Source of the DNA: FEN-299 sp963717945
Lineage (GTDB): Bacteria; Acidobacteriota; Vicinamibacteria; Vicinamibacterales; Fen-181
Direction: 5' to 3'
Assembly: GCA_963717945.1 (NCBI GenBank)
Contig: CAVQXT010000001.1
Location: 620,001-684,000, forward strand
DNA length: 64,000 bases
Both the position numbers and the translations under genes were made by a program. The first letter of the stretch is position 1, and every line of letters starts with the position of its first letter. The notes beneath the pieces were generated by a model. That model did not search any database, had not been told where the DNA came from, and was given only the letters and a program-made list of their open reading frames with translations. This document shows positions 47,283-54,908 of this stretch, piece by piece.

Positions 47283-47704
47283 GCACGACGGCCGTGGTGC
47301 TGCTGGGTGTCATCGCCGTGGCCACGCTGGCCATGGCGGTCATCCAGGTCGCGCTGATCGTCGTCGGCGTGCGTCTGGCCAGGCAGGTGCAGAACCTCGG
47401 CGCCCGGATCGAGCAGGACATCCAGCCGCTGGTCGCCAACGCGACGACGGTGGCGGTCAACGCCGCTCGGGCGAGCGAGCTGGCGCTGGCGCAGGTCGAA
47501 CGGGCCGACCGGGTCTTCTCCGACCTGGTGAAGCGCGTTGACGACACCAGCCGGCTCGTCCGGGGAGCCATCCTGGCCCCCGCGCGCGAAGGGCGTGCGA
47601 TCCTCGCGGCCATCGGCGCGGCCGTCGGCGTCATCCGTGACACCCAGCGCACGCGACCGGCCGGGCAGAGCGCCGACGAGGACGATCCCCTGTTCATCGG
47701 GTGA
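47279..47704 (+). CDS. DUF948-like membrane-anchored coiled-coil protein
   Basis: A 141-residue protein with an N-terminal membrane helix (residues 3-31, VVLLGVIAVATLAMAVIQVALIVV). A helical region of about 80 residues follows with heptad-like spacing (ARIEQDIQPLVANATTVAVNAARASELALAQVERAD). The pattern resembles DUF948-type proteins often encoded next to YtxH proteins. It starts with GTG overlapping the upstream stop by four bases. It presumably acts with its neighbour at the inner membrane. No enzymatic motif is visible. Confidence 0.65.
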   Translation: MSTTAVVLLGVIAVATLAMAVIQVALIVVGVRLARQVQNLGARIEQDIQPLVANATTVAVNAARASELALAQVERADRVFSDLVKRVDDTSRLVRGAILAPAREGRAILAAIGAAVGVIRDTQRTRPAGQSADEDDPLFIG

Positions 47705-47912
47705 GACGAGGTGGCGCGGACGCCGTCCCCGGGCGTCCGCCGCGGCCTCGCCTCCGCTCCCAATCCGTCCCCTCCGCCCCCCGCCGCGTCCCACTCCCGC
47801 CAGCCATCCGCCCGACCCGGCCACCGAAAGAGATTTGACGCGGGGGGCCGTCGGTGGTAGAACACAGTCGCGTTGTCTCGAGGCCTGGTCTTCCTTCACT
47901 CGGGGAGTTGCT

Positions 47913-48464
47913 ATGAGACTGACGTGGATCCGTTGGATGGCCTTTCTGATCGTTCTTCTCTCGGTTCTGGTTCTTCCCCCGGTGGCTCTCGCGCAGGATT
48001 CGAAGTCGGCGGCCCTCGCGCAGGAACTGACGGCCCTTCTCGACACGAAGAAGCTCGACGCGATCGCGGCGAAAGATCCGTCCGCTCCCGATCTGTTCGT
48101 GGCGGCTCTCTATTTCCCGGGGACCCAGCTGCTGGTCGCCTCGGCCCGTTACTCGGTGCCGGCGATCCTCAACGAGAAGCTCGCGAAGAAGGAGTACCGC
48201 GACATCTACACCGACCTCAACAGCGCGATGATCCCGGGCACCAACGTGCTCGTGATGGACATGGGCGCTGACGGCCTTCAGCCGAAGCGGGGGGAGACGC
48301 ACGTCGACACGTGCGACATCGGGAACAAGTCCTTCCTGTTCGACGGCGACTGGAAGCGGATGCAGATGGCGAGCGAAGAGGACTACAACAAGGCGTTCGC
48401 GGACGCCGACGCCCGGTACGCCAAGATGCTCTCCGCGCTCATCGCGCAGGCGAAGAAGCTGTAG
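47913..48464 (+). CDS. Secreted protein of unknown function
   Basis: A 183-residue protein with a clear Sec signal peptide (MRLTWIRWMAFLIVLLSVLVLPPVALA, cleaved before QD). The mature part is alpha/beta in composition, with LDTKKLDAIAAKDPSAPDLFVAALYFPGTQLLVASARYSVP and a C-terminal helix ADARYAKMLSALIAQAKKL. I do not recognise a family. The start ATG follows ggggagttgct, an adequate ribosome site. It stands alone between the small membrane proteins and tRNA-Val. Normal codon use argues for a real gene. Confidence 0.8.
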   Translation: MRLTWIRWMAFLIVLLSVLVLPPVALAQDSKSAALAQELTALLDTKKLDAIAAKDPSAPDLFVAALYFPGTQLLVASARYSVPAILNEKLAKKEYRDIYTDLNSAMIPGTNVLVMDMGADGLQPKRGETHVDTCDIGNKSFLFDGDWKRMQMASEEDYNKAFADADARYAKMLSALIAQAKKL

Positions 48465-48505
48465 GCGGTCGGAGACTGGCCGCGCAGGAGGCCCGGGGCG
48501 GGGAG

Positions 48506-48581
48506 TGGTGGGCACTACAGGATTCGAACCTGTGACCTCCTGCGTGTGAAGCAGGCGATCTAACCGCTGATCTAAGTGCCC
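48506..48581 (-). tRNA. tRNA-Val (anticodon CAC)
   Basis: Read on the minus strand, the acceptor stem GGGCACT pairs with AGTGCCC. The D-arm stem is GATC/GATC. The anticodon stem CCTGC/GCAGG closes the loop TTCACAC, giving anticodon CAC. The T-arm ACAGG-TTCGAAT-CCTGT is perfect. The discriminator is A, and the CCA end is encoded. It reads GTG codons, which are frequent in this GC-rich genome. Confidence 0.96.
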
Positions 48582-48656
48582 GCCCGGACAGAACTCCAAG
48601 TCTAAACCAAGTCGGCCGCGCGGGACAACCCGCCGTGCCGGAATTGTGACCGCGCA

Positions 48657-48678
48657 GCGCAGGGCTGAAGCCCTGCGC
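48657..48678. repeat. REP-like palindrome, copy R2
   Basis: A palindrome with core cgcagggctgaagccctgcg, followed by TATCTGAAGATT, between tRNA-Val and the citrate-synthase relative. It is nearly identical to the unit at 59557, including the downstream tail, which indicates a mobile or duplicated element and not chance. Confidence 0.88.
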
Positions 48679-48707
48679 TATCTGAAGATTCCTGGCGACC
48701 CGTCGAT

Positions 48708-48760
48708 GTGGGGCCGGCCTCCTGGTCGGCCGGGCACGCGAGCCAGAAGGCTCGCGCTAC
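48708..48760. repeat. Composite two-hairpin repeat, copy S1
   Basis: Two adjacent hairpins, ggccggcctcctggtcggcc and cgcgagccagaaggctcgcg, the second followed by CTAC. The same two modules appear in the opposite order at 50393-50455, and one module appears at 54909. Shared form with changed stem sequence suggests structure-based conservation. It overlaps the 3' end of the minus-strand gene by a few bases. Confidence 0.7.
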
Positions 48761-49635
48761 TTGCGCGTCTCCGGGAGCCGCCTCGGGGGCGGGCCGTCGT
48801 AGACGGCGTGGCGCGGATCGATCTGCCGCATCGGCTTCTGGCGGCTGCGCTCCTCGTTGGCGTGCGCCACCAGTCCCGGGATCCGCGCGATGAGGAACAG
48901 CGCGTTCCCCAGCTCGGGCTCGAACCCCAGATCGCCGCACACGGCCGCGATGGCCCCGTCGAGGTTGAGCGGCCATGGCTGCTCGGCGCTCTCCGGCCGG
49001 GCCGCCGCCACCCGCTCGATCGTGCGGACCATCTGGACGTGCTCGCCGTCGAGCTCGAGCTCGTGCGCCATCTGCAGCAGCCGCGCGGCGCGCGGGTCCG
49101 CCGTGTGGATCCGGTGACCGAACCCGGGCGGCCGCCTGCCGGCCTCGATCGATGAGCGGACCAGACCCTGAGCCGCTTCGGTGAACGTGGCGCCTTCGCG
49201 CACCTTCGCCAGGCCGGCCTGCAGGAAGCGCATGCAGCCCTCGATGTCGCCGCCGTGGTACATCCCGAATCCCAGGACCCCGGACGCGACGGCGACGCGC
49301 AGCTTCGCGCCGCTGGTGGCCACGTTGCGCGCGGCCAGCGTCGACGGCGGCGTGACGCCGTGGTCGATCGAGGCGACCAGCGCGGCGGTGAACAGCTTGC
49401 CGATGGTGGGCGACGGCAGCTCGCCCCGGAGGATCAGATACACGCATTCGCCGAACGTCAGGCGTCCCATGAGCTCGTCGAGCGGGTAGCCGCGGACGAG
49501 GATCTCGTTCGGCTGCACGCGCGTGATCGCCGTGTACCAGACGGGCTCGCCGGCCGGCAGCGGCGGCACCGGCCGAGGCCCGGTCGCCCGAGCCGCGCGG
49601 CCAGCCAGTGCCCGAGGTTCGCGTAGCTTGGCCAT
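48757..49635 (-). CDS. Short citrate synthase-family protein (citryl-CoA lyase-like)
   Basis: A 292-residue protein of the citrate synthase fold, shorter than true citrate synthase (about 370-430). TAITRVQPNEILVRGYPLDELMGRLTFGECVYLILRGELP is the N-terminal layer. GVTPPSTLAARNVATSGA carries the position of the first catalytic histidine region. GMYHGGDIEGC and RRPPGFGHRIHTADPRAARLL hold the CoA- and citrate-binding histidine. It ends in NEERSRQKPMRQIDP. Similar short proteins are annotated as citryl-CoA lyases, which split citryl-CoA to acetyl-CoA and oxaloacetate. The ATG follows gagaagggac, a good ribosome site. Synthase versus lyase cannot be decided by eye. Confidence 0.75.
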   Translation of the reverse strand: MAKLREPRALAGRAARATGPRPVPPLPAGEPVWYTAITRVQPNEILVRGYPLDELMGRLTFGECVYLILRGELPSPTIGKLFTAALVASIDHGVTPPSTLAARNVATSGAKLRVAVASGVLGFGMYHGGDIEGCMRFLQAGLAKVREGATFTEAAQGLVRSSIEAGRRPPGFGHRIHTADPRAARLLQMAHELELDGEHVQMVRTIERVAAARPESAEQPWPLNLDGAIAAVCGDLGFEPELGNALFLIARIPGLVAHANEERSRQKPMRQIDPRHAVYDGPPPRRLPETRK

Positions 49636-49718
49636 GTCCCTTCTCCATGCCCCCGGCCGACACGTACCCGCGGGGCTCCTGCGCCGCCCCGATGGCGGCC
49701 CGACGCGTCCGCGTCGTC

Positions 49719-50351
49719 TCAGAGCGTGCCGTACAACCGGTCGCCGAAATCCCCGAGCCCCGGGACGATGAACTTGCGGTCGTTGAGGCCCCGGTCGATC
49801 ACCGGCGTGAAGATCTGGATGTCGGGGAACCGCCGTTCGATGAGGGCGATGCCCTCGGGGGCCGCGACGATGCAGAGGATGCGGATGTCCCGCGCGCCGG
49901 CGCGCTGCAGCAGTTCCAGCGCCGCGGCCGCGCTTCCGCCGGTCGCGAGCATCGGGTCGATCATCAGGACGTAGCTGTCCCCGAGGCCCTGCGGCAGCTT
50001 CGCGTAGTACTGGGAGGCCACCGCGGTGGCTTCGTCCCGCTGGAGCCCGATGTGGCCGACGCGCGCGGTGGGCAGCAGCTCGAGCACCGCGTCCAGCATC
50101 CCGAGGCCGGAGCGCAGTACCGGCACCACGACCACGTCGGCCCCGATGCGACGCCCCTCGGCCTCGCCCATCGGCGTGTTGACCGTGGAGGGCACCGTCG
50201 GCAGGTCGCGCAGCGCCTCGACCGCCAGCAGCACGCTGATCCGGGTGGCCATGCGGCGGAAGACGGCCGCGTCGGTCCGCTCGTTCCGCAGGATGAGCAG
50301 CGTGTCCTGGACGAGGGGATGATCGACGAGATGGACGGCCACGCGCCTCAC
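49719..50351 (-). CDS. upp: Uracil phosphoribosyltransferase
   Basis: Upp converts uracil and PRPP to UMP in pyrimidine salvage. VAVHLVDHPLVQDTLLILRNERTDAAVFRRMATRISVLLAVEAL is the family N-terminus. VVPVLRSGLGMLDAVLELLP, the PRPP loop VLMIDPMLATGGSAAAAL and the C-terminal GLGDFGDRLYGT are intact. The length is 210 residues. The start is GTG; it lies inside a TATAGTG sequence, so a -10 at that place cannot serve it. It is 83 bases upstream of the citrate-synthase relative on the same strand. It faces away from the amidohydrolase-BMC region, as part of a salvage cluster. Confidence 0.96.
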   Translation of the reverse strand: MRRVAVHLVDHPLVQDTLLILRNERTDAAVFRRMATRISVLLAVEALRDLPTVPSTVNTPMGEAEGRRIGADVVVVPVLRSGLGMLDAVLELLPTARVGHIGLQRDEATAVASQYYAKLPQGLGDSYVLMIDPMLATGGSAAAALELLQRAGARDIRILCIVAAPEGIALIERRFPDIQIFTPVIDRGLNDRKFIVPGLGDFGDRLYGTL

Positions 50352-50392
50352 TATACACGATAGGCGTCGGCACGGACAACGCGCGGCACAGC

Positions 50393-50455
50393 GCGCGGGC
50401 CAGGAGGCCCGCGCTACCGGAAAGTGCTGGTGGGGCCGGCGTCCTCGCCGGCCGA
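50393..50455. repeat. Composite two-hairpin repeat, copy S2
   Basis: A hairpin with core cgcgggccaggaggcccgcg and following CTACC is succeeded after about 17 bases by a second hairpin ggccggcgtcctcgccggcc. Both modules match copy S1 in form (loops cca-ga/agg and c-tcct) but not in stem sequence, and the order is reversed. It lies in the divergent upp/amidohydrolase spacer. Confidence 0.7.
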
Positions 50456-50494
50456 CCGCCGCGGGCGGGAAGAGCGGCGCTGCCGGATTCGCGA

Positions 50495-50500
50495 TAAGAT
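50495..50500 (+). promoter_or_regulatory. -10 element of the amidohydrolase, leaderless spacing
   Basis: TAAGAT ends nine bases before the ATG, with ccgcaccat between and no ribosome site. It is part of the leaderless pattern discussed in the findings. Confidence 0.45.
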
Positions 50501-50509
50501 CCGCACCAT

Positions 50510-51931
50510 ATGCCCGCCACCTGCCGCGCCTCCCGTCGCCTCCTGTTCGTCGCCGTGATCGTCCTCGCCGTGGCGGCCGCCGCCTGCGGTCACGGCGAGC
50601 GGCGCCAGGTCTCGCTGCTCGTGACCGGCGGTGACGTCGTCACGATGGACGGCCAGCGGCACGTGCTGTCGCCGGGGGCGGTGGCGGTGGACGGCACGGA
50701 CATCGTCGCCGTCGGCACGCCCGACGACCTCGCACGCCGCTTCAGCGCGGCGGAGACGATCGACGCCGCCGGGCAGGTCGTCCTGCCCGGCCTGGTGAAC
50801 ACGCACACGCACGCGGCCATGGTGATGTACCGCGGCCTCGCCGACGACCTGGCGCTGATGGACTGGCTGCAGAAGTACATCTTTCCGGCCGAGGCGAAGA
50901 CGGTCTCGCCCGAGATGGTGCGGATCGGGACGCGGCTGGCGGCGCTCGAGATGATCCAGTCGGGGACGACGACGTTCGCCGACATGTACTACTTCGAGGA
51001 GGAAGTCGGACGGGCCACCAAGGCCGCCGGCCTGCGCGGCGTCCTCGGCGAGACGATCATCGGGTTCCCGGTGGCGGACGCGCGGACGCCGGCCGACGCC
51101 CTCGCCCGCACCGAGGCGTTCATCCGCGAGTTCGCCGGCGACGAGCTCGTCACGGCCGTGCCCGCCCCGCACTCCACCTACACCGTTGATGAACCCACCT
51201 TGCGCGCCGTGCGCGCGCTGGCCGACCGGTACAAGGTGCCGATCCTCATCCACGTGGCCGAGACCGAGGACGAGGTGCGCATCATCGAGCAGCAACACCG
51301 GATGACGCCGGTCGGGTGGCTGGCGTCGATCGGGTTCCTCGGGCCGAACGTCGTCATGGCACATGGCGTATGGCTGACAGGCGACGACATCGCCACGCTG
51401 CGCCGGACCGGCACGTCGGTGTCCCACAACCCCGAGAGCAACATGAAGCTGGCCAGCGGCATCGCGCCGGTGCCGAAACTGCTGGCGGCGGGCGTGACCG
51501 TGGGATTGGGGACGGACGGCGCGGCGAGCAACAACGACCTCGACATGTTCGGGGCGATGCGCCAGGCCGCCTTCCTGCACAAGGTCGCGACACGGGACCC
51601 GCAGGCGATCCCCGCCGCGGTGGCGCTCGAGATGGCCACCATCGACGGCGCCCGGGCGCTGGGGCTGGACCGGACGATCGGCTCGCTCGAAGCGGGGAAG
51701 CGCGCGGACCTGATCACGGTGTCGATGGCGGGCGCGCGGCAGACGCCGATGTACCACCCGGTGTCGCACCTGGTCTACGTGTCCCGCGGCGCCGACGTGC
51801 GGACGACGATCGTCAACGGCCGCGTGCTGATGCGCGACCGCCAGATGCGCACGCTCGACGAGCGCGTCGTGATCGCCGACGCCCGGGCGCTCGCCCGGAA
51901 GGTCCGCGAGGCGGTGGCCGCTACTCGTTGA
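50510..51931 (+). CDS. Exported amidohydrolase of the SAH/MTA deaminase group
   Basis: A metal-dependent amidohydrolase of 473 residues. An N-terminal hydrophobic segment ends in VAAAACGHG, a possible lipobox (cysteine near residue 27), so the protein is probably exported. The TIM-barrel motifs are VLPGLVNTHTHAAMVMYRG (HxH), the SGTTTFADMYY region, HVAETEDE (third His), VMAHGVWL (fourth His) and GTDGAASNNDLDMF (catalytic Asp). This set matches the adenosine-type deaminases MtaD/SahH-deaminase and the ATZ/TRZ-like group. Its substrate is likely a purine nucleoside derivative, by family. It lies between upp and hpt, in line with nucleobase salvage. Its 3' end overlaps hpt by 11 bases. Confidence 0.85.
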   Translation: MPATCRASRRLLFVAVIVLAVAAAACGHGERRQVSLLVTGGDVVTMDGQRHVLSPGAVAVDGTDIVAVGTPDDLARRFSAAETIDAAGQVVLPGLVNTHTHAAMVMYRGLADDLALMDWLQKYIFPAEAKTVSPEMVRIGTRLAALEMIQSGTTTFADMYYFEEEVGRATKAAGLRGVLGETIIGFPVADARTPADALARTEAFIREFAGDELVTAVPAPHSTYTVDEPTLRAVRALADRYKVPILIHVAETEDEVRIIEQQHRMTPVGWLASIGFLGPNVVMAHGVWLTGDDIATLRRTGTSVSHNPESNMKLASGIAPVPKLLAAGVTVGLGTDGAASNNDLDMFGAMRQAAFLHKVATRDPQAIPAAVALEMATIDGARALGLDRTIGSLEAGKRADLITVSMAGARQTPMYHPVSHLVYVSRGADVRTTIVNGRVLMRDRQMRTLDERVVIADARALARKVREAVAATR

Positions 51932-52448
51932 GGACGCCGATGTAGGGGAGGTTCCGGTACTTCTCCGCGTAGTCGAGGCCGTAGCCCACGACGAAGCGGT
52001 CCTCGATCGTGAAGCCGACGTACTCGACCTTCACCGCTACCTGGCGGCGCGACGGCTTGCTGAGCAGGCACGCGGTCCGCAGCGTCTTGGGCGACCGCGC
52101 GTGCAGGATCTCCTGGAGGTAGGCGAGCGTCAGCCCGGTGTCGACGATGTCCTCGACGATGATGACGTTGCGGCCCTCGAGCCCGGTGTCGAGGTCCTTG
52201 ATCATCCGCACCTCCCCCGACGTCGTCGTGCCCTTGGCGTAGCTCGAGACGGCCATGAAGTCGATCGTCACCGGGCGGTCCATCGCGCGGATCAGGTCGC
52301 CGAGGAAGAGGAACGCCCCCTTGAGGATGGCCACCAGGTGGAGATCTTCGCTCGGCGGATAGGTCCGGCCGATCTCGGCGGCGAGCTCGGCGATGCGCCG
52401 CTCGATGTCGGCGGCGGTGATGAGCGACGGCGGCTGCAGGTCGGGCAT
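51921..52448 (-). CDS. hpt: Hypoxanthine(-guanine) phosphoribosyltransferase
   Basis: Hpt converts hypoxanthine or guanine and PRPP to IMP or GMP. LHLVAILKGAFLFLGDLIRAM has the first conserved loop (LKG). The PRPP-binding motif VIIVEDIVDTGLTL is near residue 105, and VGYGLDYAEKYRNLPYIGVL closes the active site. The length is 175 residues from the ATG at 52448. A longer upstream in-frame extension is not conserved. It is divergent from the BMC operon start, with a 139-base shared region, and convergent with the amidohydrolase. Confidence 0.96.
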   Translation of the reverse strand: MPDLQPPSLITAADIERRIAELAAEIGRTYPPSEDLHLVAILKGAFLFLGDLIRAMDRPVTIDFMAVSSYAKGTTTSGEVRMIKDLDTGLEGRNVIIVEDIVDTGLTLAYLQEILHARSPKTLRTACLLSKPSRRQVAVKVEYVGFTIEDRFVVGYGLDYAEKYRNLPYIGVLNE

Positions 52449-52524
52449 GGCAGTGGGCTCCGTAAGACCGAGGCCCGAGACTAGCACATTTCCGGCCCCG
52501 GGAAAAAGCGCCCGGCGGACGTGA

Positions 52525-52530
52525 TATGCT
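52525..52530 (+). promoter_or_regulatory. Possible -10 element of the BMC operon
   Basis: TATGCT lies 57 bases before the RpiB-DeoC start in the short hpt/BMC divergent region. The -35 area (gaaaaa) is not a good match, which would suit activator-dependent expression. No regulator gene is encoded within the operon. Confidence 0.35.
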
Positions 52531-52587
52531 CCATGCTTTCGGGGCGAGTTCGACCGGGCGCGGTCCCGGATCGGGCCACGGGTGGCG

Positions 52588-53841
52588 ATGATCGAGCCTC
52601 TGACGATTGCGGTGGGCGCCGACCACGGCGGGTTCGAACTCAAGCAGCGGATCGCGGCCCACCTGTCCTCGCTCGGCCACACCGTGCGGGACTGCGGGAC
52701 CCACGGCCGCGAGCCGGTGGACTATCCGACCATCGCCCTGGCGGTCGCACAGCTGGTCGCCTCGGGCGAGTGCCGGTTCGGCGTGATGGTGGACGGCGCC
52801 GGCATCGGGTCGGCGATGGCCGCCAACAAGGTGCCGGGCGTGCTGGCCGCGGCGTGCTACAACGAGACGCTCGCGCGCAACAGCCGCGAGCACAACGACG
52901 CCAACCTGCTCACGCTCGGCGCGGGCCAGACCGACGCGGTGGCGGCGCTGGGGATCGTGGACCTGTTCCTGGCGACCAACTGCACGGCCGACCGGCACCG
53001 GGCGCGGGTGCAGCTGATACGGGACTTCGAGCGAGGACGCATGAGCAGCTCTGCGCAGGGCGGGCCGGCGCTGTCGGCCGAGGACGTCAACCGGATCGCG
53101 GAGCGCGTGCGTCAGCTGCTCCAGGAGCAGGGCGGCGTGACCCGCCATGCCGCGCCGATGTCGCTCGCGCAGGTGGCCAGCCTCATCGACCACACGTTGC
53201 TCAAGCCGGACGCCACCGTCGCCGACATCCAGAAGTTGTGCGACGAAGCGCGGCGCCACCGGTTCTTCTCGGTCTGCGTCAACCCGAGCAACGTGCGCCA
53301 GGCCGCCTCGCTGCTGCGCGGCACCACGGTCAAGGTCTGCTGCGTCGTCGGGTTCCCGCTCGGCGCCCAGCCGCCCGAGAGCAAGGCGCTCGAAGCCCGG
53401 CGCGCCATCCGGGAGGGGGCCCGCGAGATCGACATGGTCATCAACATCGGCGCCCTCAAGGGACGCGAGGACGCCGTCGTGCTGAAGGACATCCGGGCCG
53501 TCGTCGAGGCGTGCAAGGACGGCCGGGCGATCTCGAAAGTCATCCTCGAGACCGCGCTGCTCGGCGACGACGAGAAGGTGCGCGGCTGCGAGCTGAGCAT
53601 GAAGGCGGGGGCGGACTACGTGAAGACGTCCACCGGCTTCGGCCCCGGGGGGGCCACCGTGGCCGACGTGGCGCTAATGAGCCGGACCGTGGCCGCCCGG
53701 AAGCTGGGCGTGAAGGCGGCCGGCGGGATCAGAAGCTACGCCGACCTGCTGAAGATGGTGGAGGCCGGGGCGACGCGCGTCGGCAGCAGCAGCAGCGTGA
53801 AGATCCTCGAAGAGGCAAAGGCGGCCGGCGCCGCCGGGTGA
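52588..53841 (+). CDS. RpiB-DeoC fusion: sugar-phosphate isomerase plus deoxyribose-phosphate aldolase
   Basis: Two enzymes are encoded in one uninterrupted frame of 417 codons. Residues 1-150 are RpiB/LacAB-type (IAVGADHGGFELKQRIAAHL, GVMVDGAGIGSAMAANK, REHNDANLLTLGAG). Residues about 185-417 are DeoC, the class I aldolase (LIDHTLLKPDAT, VCVNPSNVRQA, VVGFPLG, EIDMVINIGALK, KVILETALL). The Schiff-base lysine is in ADYVKTSTGFGPGGAT, and KAAGGIRSYAD follows. The linker (residues 152-184) contains LSAEDVNRIAERVRQLL, an amphipathic helix like the one at the aldehyde dehydrogenase N-terminus. An ATG with an upstream GAGG lies at the domain junction (53041), so DeoC might also be made alone. DeoC yields acetaldehyde and glyceraldehyde 3-phosphate. 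First gene of the BMC operon; the start ATG is preferred over a GTG two codons earlier. Confidence 0.92.
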   Translation: MIEPLTIAVGADHGGFELKQRIAAHLSSLGHTVRDCGTHGREPVDYPTIALAVAQLVASGECRFGVMVDGAGIGSAMAANKVPGVLAAACYNETLARNSREHNDANLLTLGAGQTDAVAALGIVDLFLATNCTADRHRARVQLIRDFERGRMSSSAQGGPALSAEDVNRIAERVRQLLQEQGGVTRHAAPMSLAQVASLIDHTLLKPDATVADIQKLCDEARRHRFFSVCVNPSNVRQAASLLRGTTVKVCCVVGFPLGAQPPESKALEARRAIREGAREIDMVINIGALKGREDAVVLKDIRAVVEACKDGRAISKVILETALLGDDEKVRGCELSMKAGADYVKTSTGFGPGGATVADVALMSRTVAARKLGVKAAGGIRSYADLLKMVEAGATRVGSSSSVKILEEAKAAGAAG

Positions 53842-53866
53842 TTCGGGACCGACGGAGCGCACCGAC

Positions 53867-54490
53867 ATGGCCGAACTTCGCTGCTACATCTTTCTCGACA
53901 GCCTGCAGCCGCAGTACGCCTCGTTTCTCGGCACCGTGTCCCAGGGATTTCTGCCGGTGCCGGGCCAGGCCTCGCTGTTTGTGGAGATCGCGCCCGGCAT
54001 GGACATCATGCGCGTCACCGACGTCGCGCTCAAGGCGACCGACGTGAAGCCGGGCATGCTCATCATCGAACGGCTGTACGGCATGCTCGAGATCCACTCC
54101 GACTCCCAGGCCGACGTCCGGCAGGCCGGTCGCGCCATCCTCGACTCGCTCGACCTGAAGGAAGAGGACCGGATCAAGCCGGAACTGGTGTCGAGCCAGG
54201 TGATCCGCAACATCACCGACTACCACACGCAGCTCATCAACCGGACGCGGCACGGCGACCTGATCATGCCCGGGCAGTCGCTGTACGTGATGGAAGTGGC
54301 GCCGGCCGGATATGCGGCGCTCGCCGCGAACGAGGCCGAGAAGGCCGCGCACATCAACATCCTCGAGGTCCGGGCGTTCGGCAGCTTCGGCCGCGTCTAC
54401 CTGGGCGGCGACGAGCGCGACATCGACGTCGGTCATCGTGCCGCGGAGCAGGCGATCCGGGAGGTCTCCGGACGCGCGGGCAGGGTGTAA
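53867..54490 (+). CDS. Microcompartment shell protein, BMC-T (tandem BMC domains), first
   Basis: A 207-residue protein with two BMC domains. The first (about residues 15-95) includes LFVEIAPGMDIMRVTDVALKATDVKPGMLIIERLYGMLEIHSDSQADV. The second (about 115-205) includes YVMEVAPAGYAALAANEAEKAAHINILEVRAFGSFGRVYLGGDERDI. An additional beta strand precedes the usual domain start (CYIFLDSLQPQYASFLGTV), which fits circularly permuted tandem shell proteins. As trimers these tile as pseudohexamers and often gate larger pores. It is 25 bases downstream of the RpiB-DeoC gene and is followed by the 17-bp repeat array. Confidence 0.88.
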   Translation: MAELRCYIFLDSLQPQYASFLGTVSQGFLPVPGQASLFVEIAPGMDIMRVTDVALKATDVKPGMLIIERLYGMLEIHSDSQADVRQAGRAILDSLDLKEEDRIKPELVSSQVIRNITDYHTQLINRTRHGDLIMPGQSLYVMEVAPAGYAALAANEAEKAAHINILEVRAFGSFGRVYLGGDERDIDVGHRAAEQAIREVSGRAGRV

Positions 54491-54491
54491 G

Positions 54492-54576
54492 CCGATTGAC
54501 AAGGATCACCGATTGACAAGCGTCATCGATTGAGAAGCATCACCGATTGACAAGCAACACCGATTGACAGGAGTGC
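54492..54576. repeat. Five-copy 17-bp tandem repeat containing TTGACA
   Basis: Five exact-length 17-base units starting ccgattgacaag (third unit tcgattgagaag) fill the whole gap between the first BMC-T stop and the BMC-H gene. Four contain TTGACA, the consensus -35 hexamer. The last unit, ccgattgacaggagtgc, provides the AGGAG ribosome site seven bases before the BMC-H ATG. The array is much lower in GC than its surroundings. Confidence 0.95.
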
Positions 54577-54579
54577 AGC

Positions 54580-54882
54580 ATGACTGACGCGCTTGGCATG
54601 ATCGAAACGCGGTCGTTTCCGGCCGTCGTCGAGGCCGCGGATGCCGCGGTCAAGGCGGCACGCGTGGAACTGGTGACCTACGAGAAGACCGGCGGCGGCT
54701 ACGTCACGGTCATCATCCGCGGCGACGTGGCGGCCGTGAAGGCGGCGTGCGACGCGGCGCAGGTCGCGGCGGGCCGCGTGGGCGAGGTGGTCGCGGTGCA
54801 CATCATCGCGCGGCCGCATCTCAACGTGGACCAGGTCATGCCGCTCGGCCGCGCCGCCGAGGCCAAGGCGGCGAAGAAGTAG
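54580..54882 (+). CDS. Microcompartment shell protein, BMC-H (hexameric)
   Basis: A 100-residue single BMC-domain protein, the main tile of the shell. ALGMIETRSFPAVVEAADAAVKAARVELVTYEKTGGGYVTVIIRGDVAAVKAACDAA is close to canonical PduA/EutM-type sequence. The C-terminus ends in a Lys/Ala tail. The pore-loop position corresponds to the TGGGYV region. It is the only BMC-H gene of the locus and must be needed in large excess over the others. Its strong AGGAG site and the preceding repeat array may raise its expression. Confidence 0.96.
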   Translation: MTDALGMIETRSFPAVVEAADAAVKAARVELVTYEKTGGGYVTVIIRGDVAAVKAACDAAQVAAGRVGEVVAVHIIARPHLNVDQVMPLGRAAEAKAAKK

Positions 54883-54908
54883 CCGGTCAGGGGCCGCCGA
54901 CCGGCAGC

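Noticed and set aside
47705..47912. Small gene or RNA between the DUF948-like gene and the secreted protein
   Set aside because: The 208-base stretch is CT-rich without a credible start, ribosome site or stable structure.
54492..54576. CRISPR array or VNTR inside a gene
   Set aside because: The 17-base units are contiguous with no spacers and lie entirely between two coding regions.
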